From the NCBI GenBank assembly GCA_905221205.1, contig CAJNCG010000003.1, positions 223,367 to 287,366 on the forward strand: a stretch of 64,000 nucleotides of DNA, read 5' to 3'. Positions 42,161 through 53,300 of the stretch are shown here, one piece after another. A program made the position numbers and the translations under genes. Every line of letters starts with the position of its first letter. Positions within the stretch are counted from its first letter, which is position 1. The notes under the pieces were generated by a model. It was not told the origin of the DNA, searched no databases, and saw only the letters and a program-made list of their open reading frames with translations. This DNA is from a bacterium (lineage in GTDB: Bacteria; Bacillota; Bacilli; Lactobacillales; Streptococcaceae).

Positions 42161-45100
42161 TTAGTCTTCTTTTTTCTTGCGAGAAAGAAGTCCAAATCCA
42201 CTTAGGGCTCCAAGAAGTCCAAGCGCTGCAAGACTAGAGTTAGCTTCTGTACCTGTGTTAGGCAATTCTTTTTGACCATCAACATATTTAGGTGTTGCTG
42301 GTTTGGCAGCTGTGTCAGTTGCTACTGTTGCATCTGCTTGAGCCGGCGCCGCTGGTTGAGTTTGATTTGGAGTTGTTGGTTGTCCTGGTTCTGCAGGAGT
42401 TGTTGGAGCTGCAGGTTGTTCAGGAGCAGTTGGTCCAGCAGGTTGTGGTGTTGCCACTTTCTTGTAGTGGTGTACAAGATTTCCATTTGGATCTTTTGTA
42501 GTTGTTTGGTATTCATATCCAGAAACAGCCTTAGGAGCTTGTGCACCGTTTTCGCTTGGAGAGATAGTTTTACCATTTTCATCTACAAAATAAGTAACAA
42601 CTTGATCAGGCTGAACTGGTGCTGGAATAAGACCTGTAGACTCTTTAGGAGTTACAATTACTGGTACTTCTACGGTTACAGTACGTCCATCTGGCAATTC
42701 AACTACTACTGATACTGAAGGCTTAGTCCCTGGTGTTGTAGTCGTTGGGATATCACCAACTTTTTTAATCTTCCATCCTTCTGGTAAATCAACATGTTTC
42801 TTAACATCTTCTTCTGTTACCGGAGTTCCAACTTCTACTATGATTGGAGTAACTTTTGGTTTAACAATCACTGGTACCTCTACTGTAATTTGTTTGCCAT
42901 TTGGTAATTCAATTACTACTGGTACAACAGGTTTTACTCCTGGAGTTTCAGTTCCTGGTTTATCTCCGATAGAAATGATTTTTCCACCTTCTGGAATCTT
43001 AACATTTTTCTCAACGTCTTCATTTGTAATTGGGTCTCCAACATTTTTAATGATTTCGTTAATTGGCGTTACTGTTACCGGTACTTCTACTGTAATCACT
43101 TTACCATTTGGCAATTCAACCGTTACTTTAACTGGATCTTTCTTACCTGGCGTTGTCAAGTCTGGAATATTCTCAACATTTGTGACCTTACCACCTTCTG
43201 GAATGGTGATGCCCTTAGTGTAATCCTCTGGGGTTAATGGTGTCTTAGTGACTGGGGTTTCAATTTCCTTAACAGGTGTTACATTTACTGGAACCTCTAC
43301 TGTAATCACTTTACCATTTGGTAATTCGACAGTTACTTTGACTGGATCTTTCTTACCTGGAGTTGTCAAGTCTGGAATGTTTTCAACATTCGTTACCTTG
43401 CCACCTTCTGGAATCTTGATTCCTTTTGTGTAATCCTCTGGGGTTAATGGTGTCTTAGTGACTGGGGTTTCAATTTCCTTAACAGGTGTTACATTTACTG
43501 GAACCTCTACTGTAATCACTTTACCATTTGGTAATTCGACAGTTACTTTGACTGGATCTTTCTTACCTGGAGTTGTCAAGTCTGGAATGTTTTCAACATT
43601 CGTTACCTTGCCACCTTCTGGAATCTTGATTCCTTTTGTGTAATCCTCTGGGGTTAATGGTGTCTTAGTGACTGGGGTTTCAATTTCCTTAACAGGTGTT
43701 ACATTTACTGGAACCTCTACTGTAATCACTTTACCATTTGGTAATTCCACAGTTACTTTGACTGGATCTTTCTTACCTGGAGTTGTTAAGTCTGGAATGT
43801 TCTCAACATTCGTTACCTTGCCACCTTCTGGGATCTTGATTCCTTTTGTATAGTCCTCTGGCGTTAATGGTGTTTTCGTTACTGGGGTTTCAATTTCCTT
43901 AACTGGCGTTACATTTACTGGAACCTCTACTGTGACTACTTCACCATTTGGTAATTCAACCGTTACTTTAACTGGATCTTTCTTACCTGGAGTTGTCAAG
44001 TCTGGAATGTTCTCAACATTCGTTACCTTGCCACCTTCTGGGATCTTGATTCCCTTAGTATAATCCTCTGGAGTTAATGGGGTAGTTGTTACTGGGGTTT
44101 CAATTTCCTTAACTGGCGTTACATTTACTGGGACTTCTACTGTGACTACTTTTCCACTTGGTAATTCTACAGTTACTTTAACTGGATCTTTCTTACCTGG
44201 CGTTGTCAAGTCTGGAATATTTTCAACATTTGTAACCTTACCACCCTCTGGAATTGTAATTCCTTTCGTGTAATCCTCTTTTGTTAAAGGTGTCTTAGTA
44301 ACTGGGGTTTCAATTTCCTTAACAGGTGTTACATTAACTGGAACATCTACTGTAATTGTTTGACCATTTGGCAATTCGACTGTAACTTTAACTGGGTCTT
44401 TCTTACCTGGAGTTGTCAAGTCTGGAATGTTCTCAACATTCGTGACCTTACCACCTTCCGGAAGAGTAATTCCTTTTGTGTAATCCTCTTTTGTTAAAGG
44501 TGTCTTAGTGACTGGGGTTTCGATTGCAGTAGGCACTGCTTCTACCACATTGACTGTTACAGGAATTGTAGTTGTGTAAGGAGTATCATCACCAGGAATT
44601 TTGTATGTTACTGGCACATTAACAGTTCCTGTGTTTGTACCTTTTTCAGCTGTTATTTTAGCTAATACATCTTCTGTTACTTCACCAACAGTTACTTTTG
44701 CATCCTTTGGTAATTTACCTGTAAAGTCTTTTACTTTAATTGCTTCATCTGCTTTAGCTTTTGCTAAATCTTTCAGTTCTTTAGGAGTTGTTCCTTTAGC
44801 GACTGTTACATCACCTTTAGTGACTGGTAATACTGTTACTGGGACTGTTACTTTCTCAGGGTCTTTAATTCCTTCGTAAGTTACTGGGACTTCGACTGTT
44901 ACATCTGTAGCGCCAGCTTTTCCAGCTGTATCTGGTAATGTTGTTGGTTCTCCAACTGTTCCACCTTGTCCTGGTGTTACAGCAGCTTTGACTGAATCTT
45001 TTTCTGGTTTTTTACCTTCAAATACGACTACTGATTTTGGAGTTGATCCTACTACTGTTACTGGGACTTCAACTTCTTTCGTTCTAATAACATTTCCTTT

Positions 45101-48100
45101 ATCATCCGTATATTCAACAACTACTGTTGCAGGTTTTGGTTTACCTGTTTCAGTCACTTCAGCTGTTGTTGGTGTAGTTCCTGCTTTCACTTCTTTAACT
45201 TTTACAGTTACACCTGCTGGAACTTTATCTTTTGGTAATGCTGCGACAACTTCTTCAGCTTTGGACTTAACCGCAGCTTCTAAGTTTTCGCTTCCTTTAA
45301 GAACTGTCAATCCTTCTGGTTTCACTATTGGTAATACTTTAACTACTGCAGGTACTTCTACAAGTTTGTCTTCACCATCTTTAGCTACTACTGTTACTTT
45401 CTTATCTCCAGGTGTTGTTGTATCAACTGGTTCTTTATAAGTAAATTTAGTTCCTTCTGGGTATTGTTCTGGATCGATACTTTCTTCAGCATTTGGTTGT
45501 GGTTTCTTAGGATCTTCGAACACATATTGTGTCTCAGGACTTACTACCATTACTTTAGCTGGAACTTCTACTAAAGTATTTCCATCTAATTTCGCAACAA
45601 CTGTTACTTCTTTTTCACCTGCTGTTGTTGTATCTACTGGTTCTTTATATTCAAATTTAGTTCCTGTTGGATATTCTTCCGGAGTAATACTTGATTTTAC
45701 ATCTGGTTGTTTCTTATCTTTATCTACAACAACAAATTGTGGTGTGCTATCTACGACACGTACTGTTGCGGGAACTTCAGCTAATACTTTATCCCCTTGT
45801 TTTACTACTACTGTTACTTCTTTATCACCAATTTGAGTTGTATCTACTGGTTCTTTGTACTCATATGTAGCATCTGCTGGGAAATCATCAGTATCAACGC
45901 TATTTTTTGGATCTGGTTGTTCTTTAGATTCACTTACAGCTGTATATTGTGGAACTCCAGCAATAACATTAACATCAATTTCAGCGTCTTTTGTATATTC
46001 AACACCGTCTACTACATATGTTACTGGAACACTTACTGTTCCTCTTCCATCACCTTTATCTGCTGTGATGGAAGCTAATACTTCTTTAGTAATATCTCCA
46101 ACACCTTTAATTTGTGCATCTTTCGGTAATTGTGCTTTGAAATCAGATGAATTTACTACTTCTTCAGCTTTTGCTTTTGTAACTTCTTTAAGTTTATCAA
46201 CAGTAGTTCCTTTTGTAACTGTTACTTCATCTTTAGCAACTGGCAACACTGTTACTGGTACTTTAACAGTTTCTGTATCTTTAACTCCATCGTATGTTAC
46301 TGGAACTGTAGCTTCTTTATTTCCTGCTTTAGCAGTAATGTCATCAGCAATTACAGGGTCACCTTTTGTTCCGTCTGTACCTGCTGTTACAGCAGCTTTC
46401 ACATCATCTTTTGTAACTGTATCGCCTTCAAATACTACTAATTTCTTAGCTGTTGAACCTACTACCGTTACTGGTACGGTTACTTCTCTAGTTGCAACTA
46501 CTTTACCATCTTTTACATACTCTACAACTGCTGTTGCTGGTGTTTGTTCTCCAGTTGTTGTTGTTGCTGGTACTGTTCCTGCTTTAACTTCTTTAACTCT
46601 TACAGTTACACCATCTGGTAATTTATCAGTTGGAACTGCTTTAGCTGCTTCTACAGCTTTTGCTTTAACTGCTTCATCTAAACCAGTACTATCTTTAAGA
46701 ACTGTTACTCCTGTTGGTTTTACTTTTGGTAAAACTACAACATCTACTTTAGTTTCTACAGGAATTGTTTCAGTTCCTTTTGTATAATTTACTGTTGCTG
46801 GTACTTCTAATGTTTGACCTGCTTTTTTAGCTGTTGTTGGAACATCAGCAATATCATTTTTAGTTGGAGTAAATCCATCTACTTCTGTAGGAACAACTTT
46901 TTCTTTTAATTGGTCATTTGTTACAGTTTCATCTTCGACAACATAAACTTTATCAGTTGGTTGATCTTTAATTGTAATTGTATAAGTTGTAGATGCTACT
47001 GATGTATCAGCACCTTTATCTGTTCCAGTTTCAGTATCATCATTTGCAGTAACGATATTACCATTACTATCTTTTACTTCTACTTTAACAGTGTACACAC
47101 CAACTTCCGTTAATTTAGCTGCTTTAGCTTCTTCTGCTGAAGCAAATTCAGTCACTTTTCCTGAAGGAGAAGTTAATGTTACTTTTGTAACTGTTGTTTC
47201 TTTCTTAGGATCAGTTGTAGCATCATCTTCAGTATCTTTAATTGTTACTGTAGCTGAAGCTTGTTTCACTAAGTCAACTGTCGCACCTTTTACTGTTGTA
47301 TAAGAAGTTGATGTTGCTGTTGGAGCATCGTTAATAATTGATCCAAGATCTGTTTTTTCTGATTTACTTCCTTTAATTAAACCAGTGAACCCTGAAGTCG
47401 TTTCTACTTTCCAGAAGTCTCCTTCTTTAGTTGCTTTTACTGTTGAACCATCTGAAGCTTTCCACTCTTTTGTAATAGCATCATACTCAACAACTGTTGT
47501 TGAACCTTGTTGATCTTCAGTATTTTGTCTTGGTACTACTGTCTTATCTCTTGTTACATCATCTACACTTACAACTTCATCTTGAGCATTGTATGTTCGT
47601 GTATAAGAATAAATATAATAATTTACACTTCCATCTGTTTGTACTTCTGTATAAACTTGGCGTTTTGTTAATGTATAGCCACCATTTGCTAACGGAGTTT
47701 TCACTTCTTTATATGTAGCATCAAGCTCCCAATGACCAGTATCTTTGCTTAATGTTGCAGTATGTTTAACACCGGCCGCATCAGCTAATTCAATTTTATT
47801 TCTTAATAATGTAGCTTTTACATTTTCTGTAGTTGCTTTAGCTGTAATTGTATCAGTCGCTGCTGTTGCTGTATCTTCTTGTGATACTGGGATGTTAATT
47901 TCTTCACCTACATCACCAAGTTCTGTTCCTACAGCTGCTTTTGTATTTGTAGTTCCTTCTGCAACAACCCATTTACCATTTTTCGCTTCTAATTTAGTTA
48001 CTTTTCCATTTGGTAATGTTACTTCTGCTGTTGAAGCTCCTTCAGAAATTTCTACTGGAATATTTGTAGAATAAGCATGGACATTTTTCACTGTAACTTT

Positions 48101-50017
48101 AGGTTTAACAACTACTGTCATGTACTCTTGAACTTCATGACCTGATTGAATCCAAGGTGTTTCTCCTGTAGTTTTCGAATTATAATCTTTTGCATAGACA
48201 CCCACTGTATAAACCCCAGCTTTTGTAGGTTGACCTGAAAGTTTACCTTTACCGTAGATTTTTTGATCCCCATTTTCATCAACAACAGGTGTTCCATCTT
48301 TAGATAAATCGTAAGTTAAACCTGGAATTGAAGTTCTACCTGGACCATCTGATGTAGTTGTTGGGTTTCCTGCAAGACCTGACACAGCTTGTCTGAAGTT
48401 TTGGTTAGGGATTTCTACTGTTCTTCCATCCGCTAGTTTATAGTTAACTTTTCTTCTTTTCCCTGAGAAGTTTGATCCAGCTTCATCACTGTATTTGATA
48501 TCGATATCTACATCTTTTCCTACTTCAGTTTCATAAGCATCTTTTGATACTTCGATTTTCGGTGGCTTAGTATCTTGCCATCCAATCCAACCTACACGAA
48601 GGTCGGCTAGTGTAACTTTTGCAGTTTGATTCGTTGTTTTATTTTCTGCATCTACTGCTAAACGGAAGTCATATACACCATTTTGTACTGGAGCTACTAC
48701 TCTACCTTGAATCGAATCTGTTTTTTCATCATAAATTAGACCCGGTGGTAAGTTCGTTGGAGTAATTGATTTAACTTCCCATCCTGCCGCTTTTGCAGCT
48801 TCTGTAAGAGCAATTCTTTGTTTAATATTTGGAATATAAACTCGATCCACACCTTGCTCATAACCTAATTTGTAGATTTCAGTTGCTAAGAATTCATATC
48901 CACCAGTGTTACCATATTGTTCACCCGCATTAGTTGAAACTTTACTACCATCTGGTTTTAATTTACCATTCCAAAGTGGAGCTTCTGCTTCAAGCTTTTT
49001 AACATCTTCAGGAGATAATGGATAGTCCAGTCTTCCTTTTCTCATGTTACTACCGATACCAGCAGGGTTAGTTTCTTCTCCAACATGTTGGTTTGATAAA
49101 ATTTCTAATTCTAGAGTTGTTGGTGTTCCTCCTGTACCCTGAACGATAACGTTTGAAGCACTACCACCACCTACAGCAGTAACGTTATTAACATCTAGGT
49201 TACTAGGTTGAACTGTATTTTTTTTCAACCCTTCTTTAATTGATTCTATTTTTTCTGGAGTTGGAGCTTCAAACGTAAGTTTTGATTTACCTGTGTTTGC
49301 AGCAGTTGGTACATTTGGCTGATTATCAGAACCAACTACATATGTACTAGCTCTAAATCCACTTTCACCTTGTCCAGGAATAGCTTGACCATTACGAGGA
49401 TCTTGGTTTTTATTTTCCTTCTTCTCAGCTTTTGCTTTTGGCATACTTTCAAGAACAAAAGCTCTATTTTTCAATGAACTTGTTGAATAATCAACTTCTG
49501 TTTGTGTTGCTTTGTCGTTTGAAAGAAGGGTTTGTGCTTTAGTAAGTTCTGCTTTTGCTGCTTCAATTGCTGAGGCAGTCTTTTCAGTTAGACCTGCTTT
49601 GCCAAGGGCTGCTTCCATACGAGCAATAGCTGCTTCCAATTTGCTTGTGTCAGCCTTTGTAGCAGGCGCTTCTTCCACTTTTGGTGTTTCAGCTGCTACT
49701 GATGGTTTTTCAACTTCAGTAGCTGATTTTTCTGCAACTGGGGCAGTTGGTTGCTCAGTTGTTGCTGCTTCCACAGTTGGTGTAGCAGTTTCAGTTGAAA
49801 CTTGAGGCTTGGTTGCATCTGCTTGATTTCCAGTATCTGGGGTTGTTTGTGAATCAGCTGCAGTTGTTGATGTAACTTGAGCATCCGCCTGAACAGTTGC
49901 TGCTCCACCAAACATCATGTAGGCTGCTACAGCTACTGATGCTGCACCAAAGCTATATTTACGGATTGAAAAGCGCTGGACCTTCTGTCCGTGATTTTTT
50001 TCCATTCTTGAGTACAT
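42161..50017 (-). CDS. Giant YSIRK/LPXTG cell-wall-anchored surface protein with tandem repeats
   Basis: 2618 residues from ATG 50017, preceded by TAGGAG; a longer start at 50038 has no such site. YSIRK-type signal FSIRKYSFG (16-24), cleaved near ATVQADA (about 45). N-terminal helical segment (SKLEAAIARMEAALGKAGL) and KNQDPRNGQAIPGQGESGF, both shared with the next giant. A putative adhesin region with Ig-like parts (about 220-900), many Rib/alpha-like beta domains, seven 70-residue repeats (IPEGGKVTNVENIPDLTTPG), two diverged copies, a MucBP-like domain (VVTYFVDENGKTISPSENG), a Pro linker and LPNTG (2585-2589). Sortase-anchored, probably adhesive; ligand unknown. Nothing here shows frameshift. 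Confidence 0.92.
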   Translation of the reverse strand: MYSRMEKNHGQKVQRFSIRKYSFGAASVAVAAYMMFGGAATVQADAQVTSTTAADSQTTPDTGNQADATKPQVSTETATPTVEAATTEQPTAPVAEKSATEVEKPSVAAETPKVEEAPATKADTSKLEAAIARMEAALGKAGLTEKTASAIEAAKAELTKAQTLLSNDKATQTEVDYSTSSLKNRAFVLESMPKAKAEKKENKNQDPRNGQAIPGQGESGFRASTYVVGSDNQPNVPTAANTGKSKLTFEAPTPEKIESIKEGLKKNTVQPSNLDVNNVTAVGGGSASNVIVQGTGGTPTTLELEILSNQHVGEETNPAGIGSNMRKGRLDYPLSPEDVKKLEAEAPLWNGKLKPDGSKVSTNAGEQYGNTGGYEFLATEIYKLGYEQGVDRVYIPNIKQRIALTEAAKAAGWEVKSITPTNLPPGLIYDEKTDSIQGRVVAPVQNGVYDFRLAVDAENKTTNQTAKVTLADLRVGWIGWQDTKPPKIEVSKDAYETEVGKDVDIDIKYSDEAGSNFSGKRRKVNYKLADGRTVEIPNQNFRQAVSGLAGNPTTTSDGPGRTSIPGLTYDLSKDGTPVVDENGDQKIYGKGKLSGQPTKAGVYTVGVYAKDYNSKTTGETPWIQSGHEVQEYMTVVVKPKVTVKNVHAYSTNIPVEISEGASTAEVTLPNGKVTKLEAKNGKWVVAEGTTNTKAAVGTELGDVGEEINIPVSQEDTATAATDTITAKATTENVKATLLRNKIELADAAGVKHTATLSKDTGHWELDATYKEVKTPLANGGYTLTKRQVYTEVQTDGSVNYYIYSYTRTYNAQDEVVSVDDVTRDKTVVPRQNTEDQQGSTTVVEYDAITKEWKASDGSTVKATKEGDFWKVETTSGFTGLIKGSKSEKTDLGSIINDAPTATSTSYTTVKGATVDLVKQASATVTIKDTEDDATTDPKKETTVTKVTLTSPSGKVTEFASAEEAKAAKLTEVGVYTVKVEVKDSNGNIVTANDDTETGTDKGADTSVASTTYTITIKDQPTDKVYVVEDETVTNDQLKEKVVPTEVDGFTPTKNDIADVPTTAKKAGQTLEVPATVNYTKGTETIPVETKVDVVVLPKVKPTGVTVLKDSTGLDEAVKAKAVEAAKAVPTDKLPDGVTVRVKEVKAGTVPATTTTGEQTPATAVVEYVKDGKVVATREVTVPVTVVGSTAKKLVVFEGDTVTKDDVKAAVTAGTDGTKGDPVIADDITAKAGNKEATVPVTYDGVKDTETVKVPVTVLPVAKDEVTVTKGTTVDKLKEVTKAKAEEVVNSSDFKAQLPKDAQIKGVGDITKEVLASITADKGDGRGTVSVPVTYVVDGVEYTKDAEIDVNVIAGVPQYTAVSESKEQPDPKNSVDTDDFPADATYEYKEPVDTTQIGDKEVTVVVKQGDKVLAEVPATVRVVDSTPQFVVVDKDKKQPDVKSSITPEEYPTGTKFEYKEPVDTTTAGEKEVTVVAKLDGNTLVEVPAKVMVVSPETQYVFEDPKKPQPNAEESIDPEQYPEGTKFTYKEPVDTTTPGDKKVTVVAKDGEDKLVEVPAVVKVLPIVKPEGLTVLKGSENLEAAVKSKAEEVVAALPKDKVPAGVTVKVKEVKAGTTPTTAEVTETGKPKPATVVVEYTDDKGNVIRTKEVEVPVTVVGSTPKSVVVFEGKKPEKDSVKAAVTPGQGGTVGEPTTLPDTAGKAGATDVTVEVPVTYEGIKDPEKVTVPVTVLPVTKGDVTVAKGTTPKELKDLAKAKADEAIKVKDFTGKLPKDAKVTVGEVTEDVLAKITAEKGTNTGTVNVPVTYKIPGDDTPYTTTIPVTVNVVEAVPTAIETPVTKTPLTKEDYTKGITLPEGGKVTNVENIPDLTTPGKKDPVKVTVELPNGQTITVDVPVNVTPVKEIETPVTKTPLTKEDYTKGITIPEGGKVTNVENIPDLTTPGKKDPVKVTVELPSGKVVTVEVPVNVTPVKEIETPVTTTPLTPEDYTKGIKIPEGGKVTNVENIPDLTTPGKKDPVKVTVELPNGEVVTVEVPVNVTPVKEIETPVTKTPLTPEDYTKGIKIPEGGKVTNVENIPDLTTPGKKDPVKVTVELPNGKVITVEVPVNVTPVKEIETPVTKTPLTPEDYTKGIKIPEGGKVTNVENIPDLTTPGKKDPVKVTVELPNGKVITVEVPVNVTPVKEIETPVTKTPLTPEDYTKGIKIPEGGKVTNVENIPDLTTPGKKDPVKVTVELPNGKVITVEVPVNVTPVKEIETPVTKTPLTPEDYTKGITIPEGGKVTNVENIPDLTTPGKKDPVKVTVELPNGKVITVEVPVTVTPINEIIKNVGDPITNEDVEKNVKIPEGGKIISIGDKPGTETPGVKPVVPVVIELPNGKQITVEVPVIVKPKVTPIIVEVGTPVTEEDVKKHVDLPEGWKIKKVGDIPTTTTPGTKPSVSVVVELPDGRTVTVEVPVIVTPKESTGLIPAPVQPDQVVTYFVDENGKTISPSENGAQAPKAVSGYEYQTTTKDPNGNLVHHYKKVATPQPAGPTAPEQPAAPTTPAEPGQPTTPNQTQPAAPAQADATVATDTAAKPATPKYVDGQKELPNTGTEANSSLAALGLLGALSGFGLLSRKKKED
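43052..44521 (-). repeat. Seven tandem 210-bp repeats within the adhesin gene
   Basis: Each unit encodes 70 residues starting ETPVTKTPLTPEDYTKGI and ending in VEVPVNVTPVKEI. Units in the 43244-43853 part are almost identical in DNA; those at the ends differ more (TTTPLTPED, ITLPEGG, VTVTPINEI). Period is exactly 210 bp, so the frame survives gain or loss of whole units. Confidence 0.95.
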
Positions 50018-50100
50018 AGTTTCTCCTATTTCTCTCAATTTTATATTTTAAAACTTCCTAGAAATACTATATATTATTTATCCTAAGAAATCACTCTAAT

Positions 50101-50130
50101 ATTTTACCACACATAGAATCAAACCGTCAA
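50101..50130 (-). promoter_or_regulatory. Promoter of the 2618-residue adhesin gene
   Basis: TTGACG (50125-50130), 18 bp, TAAAAT (50101-50106) with TG just upstream. The predicted leader is about 77 nt. The rest of 50018-50356 holds only AT-rich sequence and the terminator of the paralog at 50311-50340. Confidence 0.65.
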
Positions 50131-50310
50131 CGACAATATCTAATTTATATTCAATTTCTTTAGATTATTTTTGTGTCCTGGGTACATAAAATTAATATTA
50201 TTAAGCTACTTCTAAGTATTTTTTGAATATATATTGCATAAATATTCAAATTAATAAAATCAACAAACTATCATCTCAAAAATATATAGTATTTTATCGA
50301 TTTCAACATC

Positions 50311-50340
50311 AAAAAAAAAGAAGATGACGAATCATCTTCT
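50311..50340 (-). terminator. Intrinsic terminator of the 2141-residue adhesin gene
   Basis: AGAAGATGA/TCATCTTCT-type stem with a nine-T run on the minus strand; near-copy of 42115-42144. Confidence 0.9.
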
Positions 50341-50356
50341 CAAAAACTATGAGTTT

Positions 50357-53300
50357 TTAGTCTTCTTTTTTCTTGCGAGAAAGAAGTCCAAATCCACTAA
50401 GGGCTCCAAGAAGTCCAAGTGCTGCTAGGCCTGCATGGGCTTCTGTACCTGTGTTAGGCAATTCTTTTTGACCTTCAACATATTTAGGTGTTGCTGGTTT
50501 AGCAGTTGTATCAGTTGCTACTGTTGCATCTGCTTGAGCTGGTGCCGCTGGTTGAGTTTGATTTGGTGTTGCTGGTTGTCCTGGTTCTGCTGGAGCTGTT
50601 GGAGCTGCAGGTTGTTCAGGAGCAGTTGGTCCAGCAGGTTGTGGCGTTGCCACTTTCTTGTAGTGGTGTACAAGATTTCCATTTGGATCTTTTGTAGTTG
50701 TTTGGTATTCATATCCAGAAACAGCCTTAGGAGATTGTGCGCCGTTTTCGCTTGGAGAGATAGTTCTACCATTTTCATCTACATAGTAAGTCACAACTTG
50801 ATCAGGCTGAACTGGTGCCGGAATAAGATCTGTAGACTCTTTAGGTGTAACTTTTACTGGTACTTCTAGTTCAATTACTTCTCCAGTTGGTAATTTCACC
50901 TTCACTTTAACACCTGTTTTGTCTCCTGGTGTTTCTGTTGTTGGGATTTCTCCAACTTCTACGATTTCCCATCCTGATTCTTTAGGAATATCAACATGTT
51001 TCTCAACATCCTCTTTAGTAATCGGTGTTCCTTGAGGTACAACGATTGGTGTTACAGTTGGAGTAGCAATTACTGGTACTTGAACCTTAATTGTCTTACC
51101 ATTTGGTAATTTAACAGTCACTGTTGCTGATGGTCTTACACCTGCAGGGAATGTTTCAGGAAGTTCTGGTTCCCCTACGATTTCCCATCCAGTTACTCCT
51201 GGGATTTCGATGTGTTTTTGTACATCTTCTTTAGTTAATTTAGTTCTTTCTGGAACAATGATTGGTGTAACTTTTGGTTCTACCACATTCACTACTACAG
51301 GAACTCGTACAATTTCTTTACCATCTTTATCCTTAACAATTACTACAGCTTCTTTTTTACCTGGTTTAGAAGTATCTACTGGTGTATCGTATTCGAATGT
51401 AGCTCCTCCTGGGTAATTTCCTGGTGTAATGTTATCTTTTGGATCTGGAGTATCACCTTTTGGTACAAGTTGTTCCTTACCTTCAACCACTGTTACTGGT
51501 ACTTTAACTGTTGTTTTGTACTCTTTACCATTGACAGTGTAAATCACTGGTACTTCTACTTCTCCAGCTTTTCCTGGCTCTGAAGTTTTTGGTACTGTAA
51601 CATTTGTTAAATCAACTTTAACAGTTGCTCCTTCAGGAAGTTTTTTCTTGAATTCTTCGTTGTTGATTGCATTTTCTGCATCTTTACCAACTTTATCTTT
51701 TAATTCTTTCTCTGAAAGATCTTTTGGTACAACAACTTCTCCAGCTTTTGGTTTTGGTAGTACTGTTACTGGAACTTTAACGTTTTCTTTGAATTTACCA
51801 TTTCCGTATGTTACTGGTACTTCTACTTCAACGTCTTTATCCCCTGCTTTTCCTACTGTAGATGGAACTTTTGTAGGGTCTCCTACTGTTCCACCTTCAC
51901 CTGGTGTAATACCTTTCTTAATTTCTTCAGAATTTGGTGTGTCACCTTCAAATACTACTACTGATGGTGGTGTTGAAGACACAACGTTTACTGGTACTTC
52001 AATCACTTTAGTGATTTTGTTTCCATCTTTATCTTTGTATTCAACTGTTACAGTTGCTGGAGTTTGTTTACCTACAGTATCTGTTCCAGGAGTTGTATTA
52101 ACATCTGTTACTGTAACTGTTACACCGTCTGGAAGACCTTCAAGTTTTTTAGCTGCTTCTTCAGCTTTTTCTTTAACAACTTCTTCTAATTTAGTCTTAT
52201 CAGCATCTTTTGGTACTGTTACACCTTCTGGTTTAACTTTTGGTAATACTGTAACAGGTACTGTTACTTCTTCGTCTCCACCATCTTTATAAGTTACTTT
52301 AGTTGTAACTTTAACATCTGGAGAACCTACTTTACCTTCAGTTGTTGGAATATCTTTGTTGATCTCTTCATCAGTTACAGGTGTTGTAGTTCCATCAGTA
52401 TCAGGAGTGATTGCTTTGTTTACATCTTCAGCTTTTGGTTTATCACCTTCTACAACGTATACAGGTTTAACATCTGAACCTTTAACATTTACTGTTACTG
52501 GGATTGTAGTTGTGTAAGGAGTATCATCACCTGGAATATTGTATGTTACTGGCACATTAACAGTTCCTGTGTTTGTACCTTTTTCAGCTGTTATTTTAGC
52601 TAATACATCTTCAGTCACATCGCCAACAGTTACTGTTGCACCGTTTGGTAATTTAGATGTGAAGTCTGTTGCTTCTACTGCTTCTTTAGCTTTATCTTTT
52701 GCTAATTCTTTCAGTTTATCTGGAGTAGTATTCTTAACTACTGTTACATCAGCTGTTGCTTTTGGTAATACTGTTACTGGTACTTTAACTGTTTCAGTTA
52801 CTTTTCCATCATCGTAAGTTACTGGTACATCTACTGATACATCTTTATCACCAGCTTTTCCAGTTGTTTCTGGTAATGTTGTTGGTTCTCCAACTTTACC
52901 ACCTTCGCCTGGTGTTACTGAATCTTTAGCTGTAGTTGGTTTTTCACCTTCAAATACGACTACTGGTTTTGGTGTTGAGCTCACTACTTTAACTGGTACT
53001 TTAATTGTATCTTCGCCCACAACATTTCCTTTAGCATCTTTATATAATACTTTTACAGGAACTGTATCTTTGTCACCGTTTGAATCTGTTTCTGGTAATG
53101 TGTAAGTATCTCTTTCATCTAGTGAAGCAGTAATTCCATCTGGTAAGTTTGTTAATTTACTTACTGCTTCATTCGCTTTTTCTTTTACAGCATTTGTTAA
53201 AGCAGTTTTATCAGTATCTTTAAGTACTGTTACACCTGTTGGTGTTGCTTTTGGTAATACTTTAACTGGCACATTAACAGTTTCATCACCAGTTGGGTAT

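Noticed and set aside
43052..44521. CRISPR-like periodic repeats
   Set aside because: The 210-bp units are contiguous, in frame and coding, without unique spacers, and no cas gene is present.
45855..46787. A 310-codon open frame on the plus strand inside the first giant adhesin gene, and several shorter ones at 43.2-45.4, 51.6-52.8 and 62-63.9 kb
   Set aside because: They are antisense to repeat-rich Val/Thr/Pro coding sequence, which lacks stops on the opposite strand; no ribosome site, and repeats of one another with no protein-like domain.
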